46,595 nt of DNA from Burkholderiales bacterium (GTDB lineage Bacteria; Pseudomonadota; Gammaproteobacteria; Burkholderiales; Burkholderiaceae_C). The position numbers and the translations under genes are program-made. The notes beneath the pieces are model-generated. The model had not been told where the DNA came from, did no database searches, and worked only from the letters and a program-made list of their open reading frames with translations. The DNA lies in contig CANJJE010000017.1 of the NCBI GenBank assembly GCA_947474755.1, positions 1 to 46,595 on the forward strand, given 5' to 3'. The stretch's first letter is position 1; every line of letters starts with the position of its first letter. Shown here one piece after another: positions 24,431 to 33,417 of this stretch.

Positions 24431-27400
24431 TCAGGGAGTGGCTCTCGCAGCACCGACCAGGCTCGCAGGGCTGTCCGGACGCCGCACGCGGAACCAGGCC
24501 GCGTAGAGCGCTGGAACGAAAGCGAGCGTCAGTGCGGTGGCGACGATCAGCCCGCCCATGATCGAGATCGCCATGGGCCCCCAGAACACGCTGTGGGTCA
24601 GCGGAAGCATCGCGAGGATGGCGGCTGCTGCGGTCAGCACCACCGGCCGGGCGCGTCGGGTGGTCGCGTCCCCGATGGCCTGCCAGGGCGCTGCGCCATG
24701 AGCGATGTCCTGATCGATCTGGTCGACCAGGATCACCGCATTGCGCATGATCATGCCGCCAAGTGCGATCACGCCGAGCAACGCAACGAAGCCGAAGGGT
24801 GCCTGGAAGGCCAGCAGCGCCGGCACCACCCCGATCAGACCGAGCGGTGCCGTCAGGAACACCATCAGCATGCGCGCGAAGCTCTGCAACTGCATCATCA
24901 GGAACAGCAGCATCACGACGAACATCAGCGGAAACACCGCGAACAGCGCCTTGTTGGACTTGTCGCTCTCCTCGATCGCTCCGCCTTGCTCGATTCGGTA
25001 GCCCGGTGGCAGGCTGTCAAGCACCGGCTTCAATGACGGCCAGATGTGTTGCGTCGCATAGGGCCCCTGCACTCCATCGGGCAGGTCGCTGCGCACCGTC
25101 AACACCATGTCCCGATTGCGACGCCACAGCACCGGCTCCTCGTAGACCGTGTCGACGGTAGCGATCTGTGACAGCGGCACCACTGCGCCGCTTCGAGAGA
25201 ACAGAGAGATGTCGTGCAGGTGCTCCAGTGTCAGCCGTTCCTCGGGCACCGCACGCACCACCACGTCGACCAGTTCCTCTGCGCGGCGCAACTGCGTGAC
25301 CGGGATGCCCGACAGCACCGCTTGCGTCATGTTCGCGACATCCGACGACGCGATACCGAGCAGGCGCGCCTTGTCCTGGTCGACCTGCACACGCAGCGTG
25401 CGCACCTGCTCGTTCCAGTCGAGCTGTGTATCTCGCACCAACGGGCTTTCACGGACCACGTCGCGCACGCGATAGGCAATCTGCCTGACCTGCGCGGTGT
25501 CGGGCCCGATGACGCGGAACTGCACCGGGAAACCAACGGGAGGCCCGAAGTCGAGCCGCAGCACGCGGCCGCGCAGGTCGGGGAAGTCCGCCTCAGCCGC
25601 AAAGATCGCCAGCAGGCGCGCACGCACGGCCTCGCGCTCTGCGATGCCCGCGGTCTTGACGACGAACTGCGCATAGCAGGGGTTTGGCAGCTCCGGCGAC
25701 AGGCTCAGGTAGAAGCGCGGCGAACCGGCGCCGGTGTAGGCGGTGAAGGACTGCACCTGGGCGTCTGCCTTCAGCACCTTTTCGAGCCGCTCGACCTGTC
25801 TCTGGGTCGCAGTGAACGAAGAGCCCTCGCGCAGTCGCAGGTCGATCAGCAATTCGGGCCGCGATGCGGTGGGGAAAAACTGCTGCTGGACCAGGCCCAT
25901 GCCTGCACTGGCAATGACGAAGAGCATGACAGTGGCGGCGATCACTGCCCACCGGTGATCGACGCACCAGTCGACGCTGCGGCGCATCAGGCGATAGACC
26001 GGTCGGTCATAGGGGTCATGAGGCTTTGCTTCTGCCGCGCTCGTGTCCAGCCGAGACATCGACTTCGGCAGCAGCACCACGCCAAGGTAGGGCGTAAACA
26101 CCACAGCCACCAACCACGACGCCACCAGCGCCACCCCGACGACCCAGAAGATGCCACCTGCGTACTCGCCAGAGATGGATTGCGCAAAGCCGACCGGCAT
26201 GAAGCCTGCGACCGTGACCATCGTGCCGGTCAGCATCGGGAATGCGGTCGAGGCGTAGGCGAAGGTCGCCGCCTTGACGCGGTCCATGCCTTGCTCCATC
26301 TTCACCACCATCATCTCGACCGCGATGATGGCGTCGTCGACCAGCAGGCCGAGCGCGATGATCAGTGCACCGAGAGAGATGCGGTCCAGCGCCCAGCCTG
26401 CGGCGTACATCACGATGGCCACCAGCCCCAGCACCAGCGGCACCGAAGCGGCGACGACGATGCCGGTGCGCCAGCCGAGGGCAACGAACGAGACCGCCAG
26501 AACGATCGCCAGCGCCTCCAGGAAGGAGCGCTCGAACTCCCACACCGCTGCCTCGACCACCTTCGGCTGGTCGGCGTACTTTTCCAGTCGGACACCCAGG
26601 GGAAGGCGTGCCTGCAACTCGGCCTGGCGCGTGTCCAGTGCCTGTCCGATCGTCAGCAGGTTGCCGCTGCGCGACACGGTGACGCCGAGCGCCAGCACGG
26701 CTTCGCCGTTGTACCGAACGGTGAACGATGGCGGGTCTTCCAGTGCGTTGCTGACTGTCGCCACGTCCGACAGGCGCAGCAATTGGCCGCCCGCCTCGAT
26801 CGGCAGTGCCTCGATGTCGGCGACATCGCGCATCGGGCCACTGACGCGCACAAAGGTTCGCTCGGCGCTGCCCTCGACGGCGCCTGCGGGGCTGATCGTG
26901 TTCTGCCGGGCGAGGGCATCGATCAGGCTCTGCGGTGTCAGCCCCAATGCCGCCAGGCGCCTGCTGGAAAACTCGACGTGAAGCTGCTGCGCCTGCCGCC
27001 CCAGCAGATCGACCTTGTTGACGCCGGGCACCGACTGCAGGCCGCGCTTCAGATCTTCGGCCAGCGCTTGCAACTCGTGCCATTCGAGCTCGGGTGCGTG
27101 CAAGGCATAGAGCACTGCGTAGACGTCAGTGAATTCGTCGTTGAAGAACGGACCGCGCACGCCGTCGGGGAATTCGCCTCGAACGTCCCCGATCTTCTTG
27201 CGCGCCTGGTACCAGGCCGCGTCGAGCAGCTTCTTCGAGGTGCCGCCCTTCATCCACAGCGTCAGGCCGCCATAGCCCTGTCGCGAGAAGCTGCGGATGT
27301 AATCGATGCCGTCGATTTCCTGTAGCTCGCGCTCCATGCGGTTGAGCACTTCGTCTTGCACTTGCTGCGCGGTCGCCCCAGGCCACGCGACGACCGCGGT

Positions 27401-27544
27401 CATGGTCGGGACTTCAAAGTTGGGATCTTCCAGCCGCCCGAGTTTCGTGAACGAGGCAAAGCCGAGAACCAGCGTTGCGACGATCAGGAACAGCACGACA
27501 GGGCGGTGCGTCACCGCCCATTCGGACAGGTTGAATGACCTCAT
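24431..27544 (-). CDS. RND efflux pump permease
   Basis: A 1037-residue inner-membrane proton-driven exporter of the hydrophobe/amphiphile RND type. The protein starts MRSFNLSEWAVTHRPVVLFL. The proton-relay acid pair is in LGLLVDDAIIAVEMM (helix 4), the helix 10 partner is GGMIMRNAVILVDQID with Arg where AcrB has Lys, and porter-domain motifs such as WPGATAQQVQDEVLNRMERELQ match the TriC/MexK-like branch more than AcrB. It would take drugs or solvents from the membrane or periplasm; the substrate cannot be told. Its ATG overlaps the adaptor stop by 4 bases. It is the last gene of the three-gene efflux operon. Confidence 0.95.
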   Translation of the reverse strand: MRSFNLSEWAVTHRPVVLFLIVATLVLGFASFTKLGRLEDPNFEVPTMTAVVAWPGATAQQVQDEVLNRMERELQEIDGIDYIRSFSRQGYGGLTLWMKGGTSKKLLDAAWYQARKKIGDVRGEFPDGVRGPFFNDEFTDVYAVLYALHAPELEWHELQALAEDLKRGLQSVPGVNKVDLLGRQAQQLHVEFSSRRLAALGLTPQSLIDALARQNTISPAGAVEGSAERTFVRVSGPMRDVADIEALPIEAGGQLLRLSDVATVSNALEDPPSFTVRYNGEAVLALGVTVSRSGNLLTIGQALDTRQAELQARLPLGVRLEKYADQPKVVEAAVWEFERSFLEALAIVLAVSFVALGWRTGIVVAASVPLVLGLVAIVMYAAGWALDRISLGALIIALGLLVDDAIIAVEMMVVKMEQGMDRVKAATFAYASTAFPMLTGTMVTVAGFMPVGFAQSISGEYAGGIFWVVGVALVASWLVAVVFTPYLGVVLLPKSMSRLDTSAAEAKPHDPYDRPVYRLMRRSVDWCVDHRWAVIAATVMLFVIASAGMGLVQQQFFPTASRPELLIDLRLREGSSFTATQRQVERLEKVLKADAQVQSFTAYTGAGSPRFYLSLSPELPNPCYAQFVVKTAGIAEREAVRARLLAIFAAEADFPDLRGRVLRLDFGPPVGFPVQFRVIGPDTAQVRQIAYRVRDVVRESPLVRDTQLDWNEQVRTLRVQVDQDKARLLGIASSDVANMTQAVLSGIPVTQLRRAEELVDVVVRAVPEERLTLEHLHDISLFSRSGAVVPLSQIATVDTVYEEPVLWRRNRDMVLTVRSDLPDGVQGPYATQHIWPSLKPVLDSLPPGYRIEQGGAIEESDKSNKALFAVFPLMFVVMLLFLMMQLQSFARMLMVFLTAPLGLIGVVPALLAFQAPFGFVALLGVIALGGMIMRNAVILVDQIDQDIAHGAAPWQAIGDATTRRARPVVLTAAAAILAMLPLTHSVFWGPMAISIMGGLIVATALTLAFVPALYAAWFRVRRPDSPASLVGAARATP

Positions 27545-28722
27545 CGCTGCGCGCCCGATGCCGGCCGTGGCGCTGCATCAATCGGGTCTGCCAGCGGCCG
27601 CGCGACGGCACGCACCTTCATTGCGGCATCCAGCTTTTGAGCCCCGACCGACACGACCAGTGCGCCTTCGGCGAGTCCGCGCACCCGGGCAGCGTCGTTC
27701 GTATGCGAAAGCACCTCGACTGGAGACTGCGTCAGGGTGCCGGCGTTCGGATCGACGACCCATACCGTCGGCGATTGCGTCACTGACAGCACTGCGCCCA
27801 GCGGCAATCGCGCCGAGGCCACGGCATTGCCTCGGCTCAGAAGCAATTCGACGGTGTTGCCCAATCGCAAGCCGGCTGACGATGCCGATGAAACGCCTGG
27901 CGCCGTGATGGTGTATCGGGCGCGAAAGGTGCGCGTGGCGGCGCTTGCGGTCGGCGCGAGTTCGCGCAAGCGCAGCTCCAGCGGCCTGAGCGCGCCGTCG
28001 TGCGCCTGTGCGGCCAGGCGGGCGCTGGCCTGGTAGCTTTGCAGTTGAGGCGCCAGGGACTCCGGCACATCGACCACCACATCGAGCGCACTCGGCCGTG
28101 CCAGCGTGATCAAGGGTTGCGCTTCGGCGATCACCTGGCCGGCCTCGAACCGCAGCGCGGTCACCACGCCATCGAACGGTGCGGTGAGCGTGGCATAGCC
28201 GATCCGGCGGCGGGACAGGTCGAGCTGGCTGCGTGCCTGCGCGAGTCGCGCCACTGCAGCATCGGCGCGCGCTTGCTGTCTCTCGAGGTCGGCTGCGCCA
28301 ACGGATCCATCGGTCAGCAACCGCCGAAAGCGCGCCGCGTCGCTGGACGCCTGCTCGGATTCGACCTGGCTGGCTCGCCACTGCTCCGAGGCGACATCGA
28401 GGCCAAGTTGGAGGTCAGCCTCGTCGAGACGTGCCAGTATCTGCCCTTGCCTGACGGTCTGGCCGACATCGACCGAGCGCAGGGTGACCTTGCCACCGAC
28501 CCGAAACGACAACTCGCTCTCGAAGCGTGCGCTGACCGTCCCGCTGAGGCGACGTTCAGCTTCGCCCATGTCGTGGTGCACCGGCGTCACGTACACCGCC
28601 TGTACGGGTGCCACGGGTTCTGTTGCAGGCGTGCAGGCAGCAAGCAGCAGCGCCGATGGGAGGCAGCACCACGTCCGCAGCGAGAGCTGGATCGGGGCGT
28701 CGAGGTGATGGCGAATGTTCAT
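27541..28722 (-). CDS. RND efflux periplasmic adaptor (membrane fusion) lipoprotein
   Basis: A 393-residue adaptor linking the RND permease to the outer-membrane channel. The N-terminal signal ends in the lipobox LLAAC, so it is lipid-anchored to the inner membrane. The lipoyl halves flank a coiled-coil hairpin: RVGGKVTLRSVDVGQTVRQGQILARLD, then the helical hairpin (about residues 105-175), then YATLTAPFDGVVTALRFEAGQVI. The beta-barrel and membrane-proximal domains follow. It overlaps both neighbours by 4 bases (ATGA), showing a tight operon. Confidence 0.94.
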   Translation of the reverse strand: MNIRHHLDAPIQLSLRTWCCLPSALLLAACTPATEPVAPVQAVYVTPVHHDMGEAERRLSGTVSARFESELSFRVGGKVTLRSVDVGQTVRQGQILARLDEADLQLGLDVASEQWRASQVESEQASSDAARFRRLLTDGSVGAADLERQQARADAAVARLAQARSQLDLSRRRIGYATLTAPFDGVVTALRFEAGQVIAEAQPLITLARPSALDVVVDVPESLAPQLQSYQASARLAAQAHDGALRPLELRLRELAPTASAATRTFRARYTITAPGVSSASSAGLRLGNTVELLLSRGNAVASARLPLGAVLSVTQSPTVWVVDPNAGTLTQSPVEVLSHTNDAARVRGLAEGALVVSVGAQKLDAAMKVRAVARPLADPIDAAPRPASGAQR

Positions 28723-30239
28723 CGGACGCCCATTTCCAGGTGTGGGGCAAGCAAGGCCTCGGTGGCGGGCACTGGCTCGGGAGCAGGGGGCGCGGAAGAG
28801 TGCGCCGCCGCGCCCGGCTCCGCCAGCCAGCCGCCCCCCATCGACTTGAACAGCTGCACCGCGGCGAGCGCGAGCTGGGTGCGGCTGTCGATCGCCGCCA
28901 GTTCCGCGGCGATCACGCTGCGCTGTGCGTCAAGCAGAGGCAGCAGGCCGATCTGGCCTTCGCGATACATCGACTCGGCATGGCGCAGGCCAGTGCGCCG
29001 CAGTGCCTCCGTCTGACGCGTTGCCGCGAGTCGTGCGCGCTCTTCGGCCAGCACGACGAGGCTGCTTTCGACTTCCCGCACGGCTTCGAGCACCCGCTGT
29101 TCGTAATTCACCGCCGCGATGCGCTCGCGCGCCGATTGCCGCTCGACCGCGGCTCGCAATCGACCCGCATTGAAGATCGGCATCGAGAACGCCAGTGCCA
29201 CATGGCTGTAGCGCACCGGCGACAGTTCAAACATGTTGATGCGCAGGTCTTCGCCGCCCAGAAGGGCGGCCAGGAAAAACTTCGGCAGCAGGTCGGCCTG
29301 GCTTTCGCGCAAGCGCGCACTGGCAGACGCCAGTTGCCGCTCGGCTGCCCGCAAGTCCGGGCGGCGCGACAGCAGCTCCACCGGCTGGCCCGCAGCCATG
29401 ACCGGCACATCGGGCAGTGTGGCCGCAGGGCTGGCCTCCAGACCATCGATGGCGGCGCTGGCAGACCTCCCGAGCAGCAGCGCCAGTTGATGCTCGGTGG
29501 TGGCAATCAGCGCGCGCAGAGGCGGAAGTTGTGCCGACAGCGCTGCGGTGTCGCCCGCCGCCTGGGAAACGTCGAAGCGGCTGGCCTGGCCGGCCGCCTC
29601 CCGGCTTCGTGCCAGGCGTTCGCTGTCGGCTTGTGACTGCAGCAGTGCCTCCGTCCGATCAAGTCTCGCCCGAGCGCCCAGGCGAACGAAGTACTGCCTG
29701 GCGACCTCGCTGCTGACCAACAGGCGGGCGGCATCAACGTCGAAATCCGCAGCCTGCGCGTCAAACCGGGCAGCGTTTGACGCGGCCCGCGCGGCACCGA
29801 ACACATCGAGTTCCCAGCTCAGATCGACAGACGCGCGATAGGCCCGTACGTCTGGTGAGTTCTGCTTCACCCTTTCGGGCAGACCGCTGCGCTGGTCGGA
29901 TGCTGTCGCGTTCAAGGCCAAGGTGGGCGCCAGGCGGGCGTCGGTGGCCCGCAGCCCGGCGCGCGCTTCCTCCACCCGCAGCACGGCCATGCGGATGTCG
30001 AGGTTCGCAGCCAGAGCAGACTCGATCAAACGAGCAAGCGTCGGGTCGTCGAAGCGTTGCCACCACTGCGCCTCAAACGTCCGGCCTTGCACCGAGGTGG
30101 CGCGGAAACTCTCCGCCGTGACATGAGCCTTCGCCAGCGAACGGTCAGGTTCGACCGTTGCGGCGCAGCCGCTGATCCCGAGTGCCAGCGCAAATGCCGA
30201 GACAGAAAAACACAGAGGAAAGAGGCCGGAACGCACCAT
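28719..30239 (-). CDS. Outer-membrane efflux channel, NodT/OprM family lipoprotein
   Basis: A 506-residue outer-membrane factor of the TolC-like class. The signal peptide ends in the lipobox ISGC, typical of OprM/NodT proteins. Family motifs: EAQWWQRFDDPTLARLIESALAANLDIRMAVLRVEEARAGLRA at the mature start, DLSWELDVFGAARAA, and the second repeat ELLSRRPDLRAAERQLASASARL. It forms the exit duct for the pump. ATG 30239 places the signal peptide at the very start; the frame is open to 30347 but that would precede a signal peptide with 36 arginine-rich residues. It is the first gene of the operon, about 75 bases downstream of the predicted promoter. Confidence 0.94.
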   Translation of the reverse strand: MVRSGLFPLCFSVSAFALALGISGCAATVEPDRSLAKAHVTAESFRATSVQGRTFEAQWWQRFDDPTLARLIESALAANLDIRMAVLRVEEARAGLRATDARLAPTLALNATASDQRSGLPERVKQNSPDVRAYRASVDLSWELDVFGAARAASNAARFDAQAADFDVDAARLLVSSEVARQYFVRLGARARLDRTEALLQSQADSERLARSREAAGQASRFDVSQAAGDTAALSAQLPPLRALIATTEHQLALLLGRSASAAIDGLEASPAATLPDVPVMAAGQPVELLSRRPDLRAAERQLASASARLRESQADLLPKFFLAALLGGEDLRINMFELSPVRYSHVALAFSMPIFNAGRLRAAVERQSARERIAAVNYEQRVLEAVREVESSLVVLAEERARLAATRQTEALRRTGLRHAESMYREGQIGLLPLLDAQRSVIAAELAAIDSRTQLALAAVQLFKSMGGGWLAEPGAAAHSSAPPAPEPVPATEALLAPHLEMGVR

Positions 30240-30297
30240 CGGTATCGTCCAAGAGGGGATGCGAAGACGCGGGTCCAAAGCCACGAAGCGACCCGGT

Positions 30298-30304
30298 TGT
30301 TGAC
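30298..30304. promoter_or_regulatory. Extra operator half-site TGTTGAC
   Basis: TGTTGAC repeats exactly the left arm of the palindrome at 30330-30346, 32 bases away, between that promoter and the first efflux gene. It may be a weaker second site for the TetR regulator. Confidence 0.35.
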
Positions 30305-30314
30305 AGTTCCGCGC

Positions 30315-30344
30315 ATTGTCACGCCCGCGTGTTGACGCTGTCAA
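30315..30344 (-). promoter_or_regulatory. Promoter of the RND efflux operon
   Basis: On the minus strand TTGACA (30344-30339) is a perfect -35, followed after 18 bases by GACAAT (30320-30315), four of six to the -10 consensus. It reads toward the outer-membrane factor gene at 30239. The -35 lies inside the palindrome at 30330-30346. Confidence 0.6.
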
Positions 30345-30346
30345 CA
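30330..30346. promoter_or_regulatory. Predicted TetR operator TGTTGAC-N3-GTCAACA
   Basis: A perfect 7-3-7 inverted repeat in the 186-base region between the divergent tetR and efflux genes. It covers the -35 of the efflux promoter, so a bound repressor dimer would block the polymerase. This is the standard arrangement for TetR-controlled pumps (AcrR/TtgR type). Confidence 0.65.
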
Positions 30347-30425
30347 TTGTCGATGTGCATCAGCGGCGCGGAGCCTGGGGGCCGTGCTAGCGTCTCTCCC
30401 TGAACCGTTGTGAACCGAGGCCTGG

Positions 30426-31040
30426 ATGCCCAAGAAGATCAAGACCGCAGAGCCTGTCGATCTGAAGGAAGCCTGTATACAGGTGGCGCGTGACTTCATC
30501 GCTGAGCACGGGATCGAGAACCTGAGCCTGCGCGAAGTGGCCCGTCGGCTCGGTGTGTCGCACCAGGCACCGTACCGCCACTACCCCAACAGGGATCATC
30601 TGCTGGCCGAGGTGCTCCGGCGCTGCTTTCAAGGCTTCGCTGCGCATCTCGACGCTCGCCATCGCTTCGACGATCCCAAGGCCGACCTGCAGTCGATGGG
30701 CCGCCAGTATTTGAGTTACGCCGCACAGCACCCCCTCGAGTACCGCTTGATGTTCAACATCCCTTGGCCGCAGGCTGCCGATCACCCAAGCCTCCTGGAG
30801 GACGCGCGGCATGCGTTCGATCTGCTGCTTGGCGTGCTTCGGCGCATTCATGGCACACACGCGTCCAAGCGTGCACTGATCGAACTCGACGCCTTGTACA
30901 TCTGGTCATCGATGCATGGAGTCGTGGGCATCATGCAGTGCAAGCTGACGGATCGGCTCGAACTGTCAGTCCAGGTCACCGACCAGGCCGCTCAGCATGT
31001 GATGCTGATGATCCTGGGGTCGATCGGAGAAAAGCGCTGA
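30426..31040 (+). CDS. TetR/AcrR-family transcriptional regulator
   Basis: A 204-residue regulator. The N-terminal helix-turn-helix is AEHGIENLSLREVARRLGVSHQAPYRHYPNRDHLLAEV, split here as FIAEHGIENLSLREVARRLG and VSHQAPYRHYPNRDHLL. The C-terminal ligand domain has the WHG-type signature (ELDALYIWSSMHGVVGIMQ). It is divergent from the RND operon and the natural candidate to bind the palindrome at 30330-30346; ligand binding would release it and switch on efflux. A GAGG sequence stands about 9 bases before the ATG at 30426. Confidence 0.93.
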   Translation: MPKKIKTAEPVDLKEACIQVARDFIAEHGIENLSLREVARRLGVSHQAPYRHYPNRDHLLAEVLRRCFQGFAAHLDARHRFDDPKADLQSMGRQYLSYAAQHPLEYRLMFNIPWPQAADHPSLLEDARHAFDLLLGVLRRIHGTHASKRALIELDALYIWSSMHGVVGIMQCKLTDRLELSVQVTDQAAQHVMLMILGSIGEKR

Positions 31041-31115
31041 TCGAACCGCATCGCGTCGGCATGCATCGGGTCGCCAGCCCCCGCCGCTGTGTGGCCTGCA
31101 GCACCATTACCCAGG

Positions 31116-31139
31116 CACTCCGGGCACCATCCGGGAGTG
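31116..31139. terminator. Hairpin between convergent tetR and xth
   Basis: CACTCCGG and CCGGGAGTG pair with one bulged base around a 7-base loop, in the 126-base gap between the tetR stop (31040) and the xth stop (31167). It could end both transcripts. No other feature was seen in this gap. Confidence 0.35.
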
Positions 31140-31166
31140 AACCCGGCCATGACGGCCCCCTCCGGC

Positions 31167-31973
31167 TCAGAGCGTGAAGTCGTAGTCGATCGTCAGTGGC
31201 GCGTGGTCGGAAAAGCGCGGTTCGAGGTGGATGTCGGCGCGGCGAGCCCGTGCGGCGATACCTGGTGTGGCGAGGTGGTAGTCGATGCGCCAGCCGACGT
31301 TCTTGGCCCAGGCCTGGCCGCGGCTGCTCCACCAGGTGTAGCGGTCCGGGCTCGCATCCAGCCTGCGGAACACGTCGACCAGTCCGGCCCCGGCCTCGGC
31401 GTCAAGCAGATTCGTCATCCACGCGCGCTCTTCAGGCAGGAACCCGCTGTTCTTCAGGTTGCCCTTCCAGTTCTTCAGGTCGATTTCCTTGTGGGCGATG
31501 TTGATGTCGCCCAGCAGCACGAACTCCCGCTCGGCGGCAAGACGTGCGAGGTGCGGTTCGATCAATGCCAGAAAGCGGAACTTGGCCTGTTGCCGTTCCT
31601 CGCTGCTGCTGCCGCTCGGAAAGTAACAACTGATGACACTGAAGCGGGGAAACTCGGCGCGCGTGGGGTCGTCGAAGCAGGCCTCGACCCAGCGGCCTTC
31701 ATCGTCGAATTCGGCATTGCCGATGCCTGATCGAATCTGGCTCGGACGCTGTTTCGTGTAGACGCCGACACCGGAGTAGCCCTTCTTGTGTGCGAAGTGG
31801 AAATGACCGCTCATGCCGGCAAGGCGATCGAAGCGCCCGACGACGGTATCGGCCTGGGCCTTCACCTCCTGCACCCCCATACAATCCGGTGCCGTGGTTC
31901 GGACCCAGTCTTCGAAGCCCTTGCTGGTCGCAGACCGGATGCCATTCAGATTCAACGTGACCAGACGGAGCAC
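31167..31973 (-). CDS. xth: Exodeoxyribonuclease III (AP endonuclease)
   Basis: A 268-residue base-excision-repair nuclease that cuts at abasic sites and removes 3'-blocking groups. Metal and catalytic motifs are in order: LVTLNLNGIRSA (Asn), GVQEVKA (Glu), GYSGVGVYTK, LLGDINIAHKEIDL (Asp/Asn), NVGWRIDYHL and the final FSDHAPLTIDY (Asp-His). Translation starts at a GTG (31971-31973), preceded by GAGGAA at 4 bases. That Shine-Dalgarno lies within the 12-base gap shared with pyrE on the other strand. Confidence 0.96.
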   Translation of the reverse strand: MLRLVTLNLNGIRSATSKGFEDWVRTTAPDCMGVQEVKAQADTVVGRFDRLAGMSGHFHFAHKKGYSGVGVYTKQRPSQIRSGIGNAEFDDEGRWVEACFDDPTRAEFPRFSVISCYFPSGSSSEERQQAKFRFLALIEPHLARLAAEREFVLLGDINIAHKEIDLKNWKGNLKNSGFLPEERAWMTNLLDAEAGAGLVDVFRRLDASPDRYTWWSSRGQAWAKNVGWRIDYHLATPGIAARARRADIHLEPRFSDHAPLTIDYDFTL

Positions 31974-31985
31974 AGGATTCCTCAG
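31974..31985. promoter_or_regulatory. 12-bp gap carrying ribosome sites for both strands
   Basis: AGGATTCCTCAG separates the GTG of xth from the ATG of pyrE. Read forward it gives AGGA 8 bases before pyrE; read in reverse it gives GAGGAA 4 bases before xth. No room remains for a promoter, so each gene must be transcribed from inside the other. Confidence 0.7.
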
Positions 31986-32687
31986 ATGAGCCGAAGCGGC
32001 CTCGGTGACTTGAACACGGATGAACTCGCGCAGGACTTCGTCAGGTTCTCACTCGACGCTGGAGTGTTGCGGTTCGGGGAGTTCCAGACCAAGGCCGGAC
32101 GGCTGTCGCCTTACTTCTTCAACGCCGGCCTGTTCGATGACGGCGCCAAGCTCGGCCGCCTCGCGCAATTCTATGCACGGCGTCTGCAGCAGGCGCGGGC
32201 CTCCGGCGCGCTGCAATTCGACATGTTGTTCGGTCCCGCCTACAAGGGCATTGTGCTGGCGGCGGTGGTGGCCGTCGAACTTGCCCGCCTGGGCATCAAC
32301 GTGCCCTACGCCTACAACCGCAAGGAGGCGAAGGACCATGGCGAAGGCGGCACGCTGGTCGGCGCGCCGGTGCGTGGGCGGGTGCTGATCATCGACGACG
32401 TGATCTCCGCCGGCACCTCGGTGCGCGAATCGATAGCGATGATCGAGGCTGCGGGTGGTACACCGAGCGCGGTCGTCATCGCACTCGACCGGCAGGAAAA
32501 AGCCACCGACCAAGGCCGCGACGCGCCATGGTCTGCGGTGCAGTTCGTTCAGCAGCAACTCGGCCTGCCAGTCACCTCGATCGCGACGCTGACCGATCTG
32601 CTGCATGTCCTGCAAGACACCGACGCACCTGCGCTGGCTGCCCATGCCGAGCGGGTTCGCACCTACCGCACGCGCTATGGCGTCTGA
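31986..32687 (+). CDS. pyrE: Orotate phosphoribosyltransferase
   Basis: A 233-residue enzyme joining orotate to PRPP in pyrimidine synthesis. Evidence: GRLSPYFFNAGLFDDG near the N-terminus, MLFGPAYKGIVLAA, PYAYNRKEAKDHGEGG (the catalytic loop with Lys, Asp and His) and the PRPP motif VLIIDDVISAGTSVRES. ATG 31986 has AGGA 8 bases upstream. The longer in-frame reading would run antisense through xth. The end overlaps the start of the DUF4124 gene by 11 bases. Confidence 0.96.
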   Translation: MSRSGLGDLNTDELAQDFVRFSLDAGVLRFGEFQTKAGRLSPYFFNAGLFDDGAKLGRLAQFYARRLQQARASGALQFDMLFGPAYKGIVLAAVVAVELARLGINVPYAYNRKEAKDHGEGGTLVGAPVRGRVLIIDDVISAGTSVRESIAMIEAAGGTPSAVVIALDRQEKATDQGRDAPWSAVQFVQQQLGLPVTSIATLTDLLHVLQDTDAPALAAHAERVRTYRTRYGV

Positions 32688-33417
32688 GGGCGTGAGCGTT
32701 GTTGCATCGACGCTGAGGAGTGCGTACTGGGTCACGCTCCTGGCGGCCTTGGTCGGCGGATCCTGCGCGGCGTCGGCGGCGACGATCTATTCCTGTGTCG
32801 ATGGCACGGGCAAACGCCTGACCTCCGACCGCCCCATTCCCGAGTGCCTCGCGCGTGAACAGCGAGTGCTGAATCCTGACGGCTCCACCAGGCATGTCGT
32901 GCCGCCGACGATGACAGCCGAAGAGCGCGCTGATGCCGAGGCGCGCGAGCGTGAGAAAGCCGCGCGCCGCGCAGCCGAGGTCGATGCCGTACGCCGCGAC
33001 CGCAACCTGCGCATGCGATACCCCAACGAGGCTGCGCATCAGAAAGCGCGGCTGGCGGCGCTTGATGACCTGAAGCGCACGCTGCAACTGTCCGAACGGC
33101 GCCTGGAAGCACTGGCTGCAGAAAAGAAGCCTCTGCTCGAAGAGGCAGAGTTCTATGCTGGTCGCACGATGCCCACACGCCTCAAGCAGCAGCTCGACGG
33201 CATCGATGCCGCCGCCGAGGCACAGCGCGCGCTGATCCAGAACCAGCAAGCCGAGACCTTGCGCATCAACGCGAGCTTCGACGCAGAACTGGCACGGCTG
33301 CTCAGGCTCTGGGCAGGCGCCCCGCCGGGTTCGCTGGGCCCGACTCCGCCGGTGTCTCAGCCGGCGCCGACCGCATCCTCGGCGATCACCCCAGCTTCTT
33401 CTTCAGAAGCGCCGTGA
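32677..33417 (+). CDS. DUF4124 domain-containing exported protein
   Basis: A 246-residue protein with a Sec signal peptide ([18 protein letters not shown]) and then the DUF4124 pattern [23 protein letters not shown], where two cysteines could form a disulfide. A charged helical, probably coiled-coil, region follows (about residues 90-205, rich in Ala/Arg/Glu), with a Pro/Ser-rich tail. Function is unknown; this gene commonly sits between pyrE and gatB in related genomes. ATG 32677 overlaps pyrE by 11 bases, suggesting coupling; a GTG at 32692 is an alternative. Its last 32 bases overlap the end of gatB on the other strand. Confidence 0.85.
   Translation: MASEGVSVVASTLRSAYWVTLLAALVGGSCAASAATIYSCVDGTGKRLTSDRPIPECLAREQRVLNPDGSTRHVVPPTMTAEERADAEAREREKAARRAAEVDAVRRDRNLRMRYPNEAAHQKARLAALDDLKRTLQLSERRLEALAAEKKPLLEEAEFYAGRTMPTRLKQQLDGIDAAAEAQRALIQNQQAETLRINASFDAELARLLRLWAGAPPGSLGPTPPVSQPAPTASSAITPASSSEAP

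Noticed and set aside
25214-27325. A 703-codon open frame antisense to the RND permease
   Set aside because: Same shadow effect; the long stretch of Arg/His/Gln has no family resemblance.
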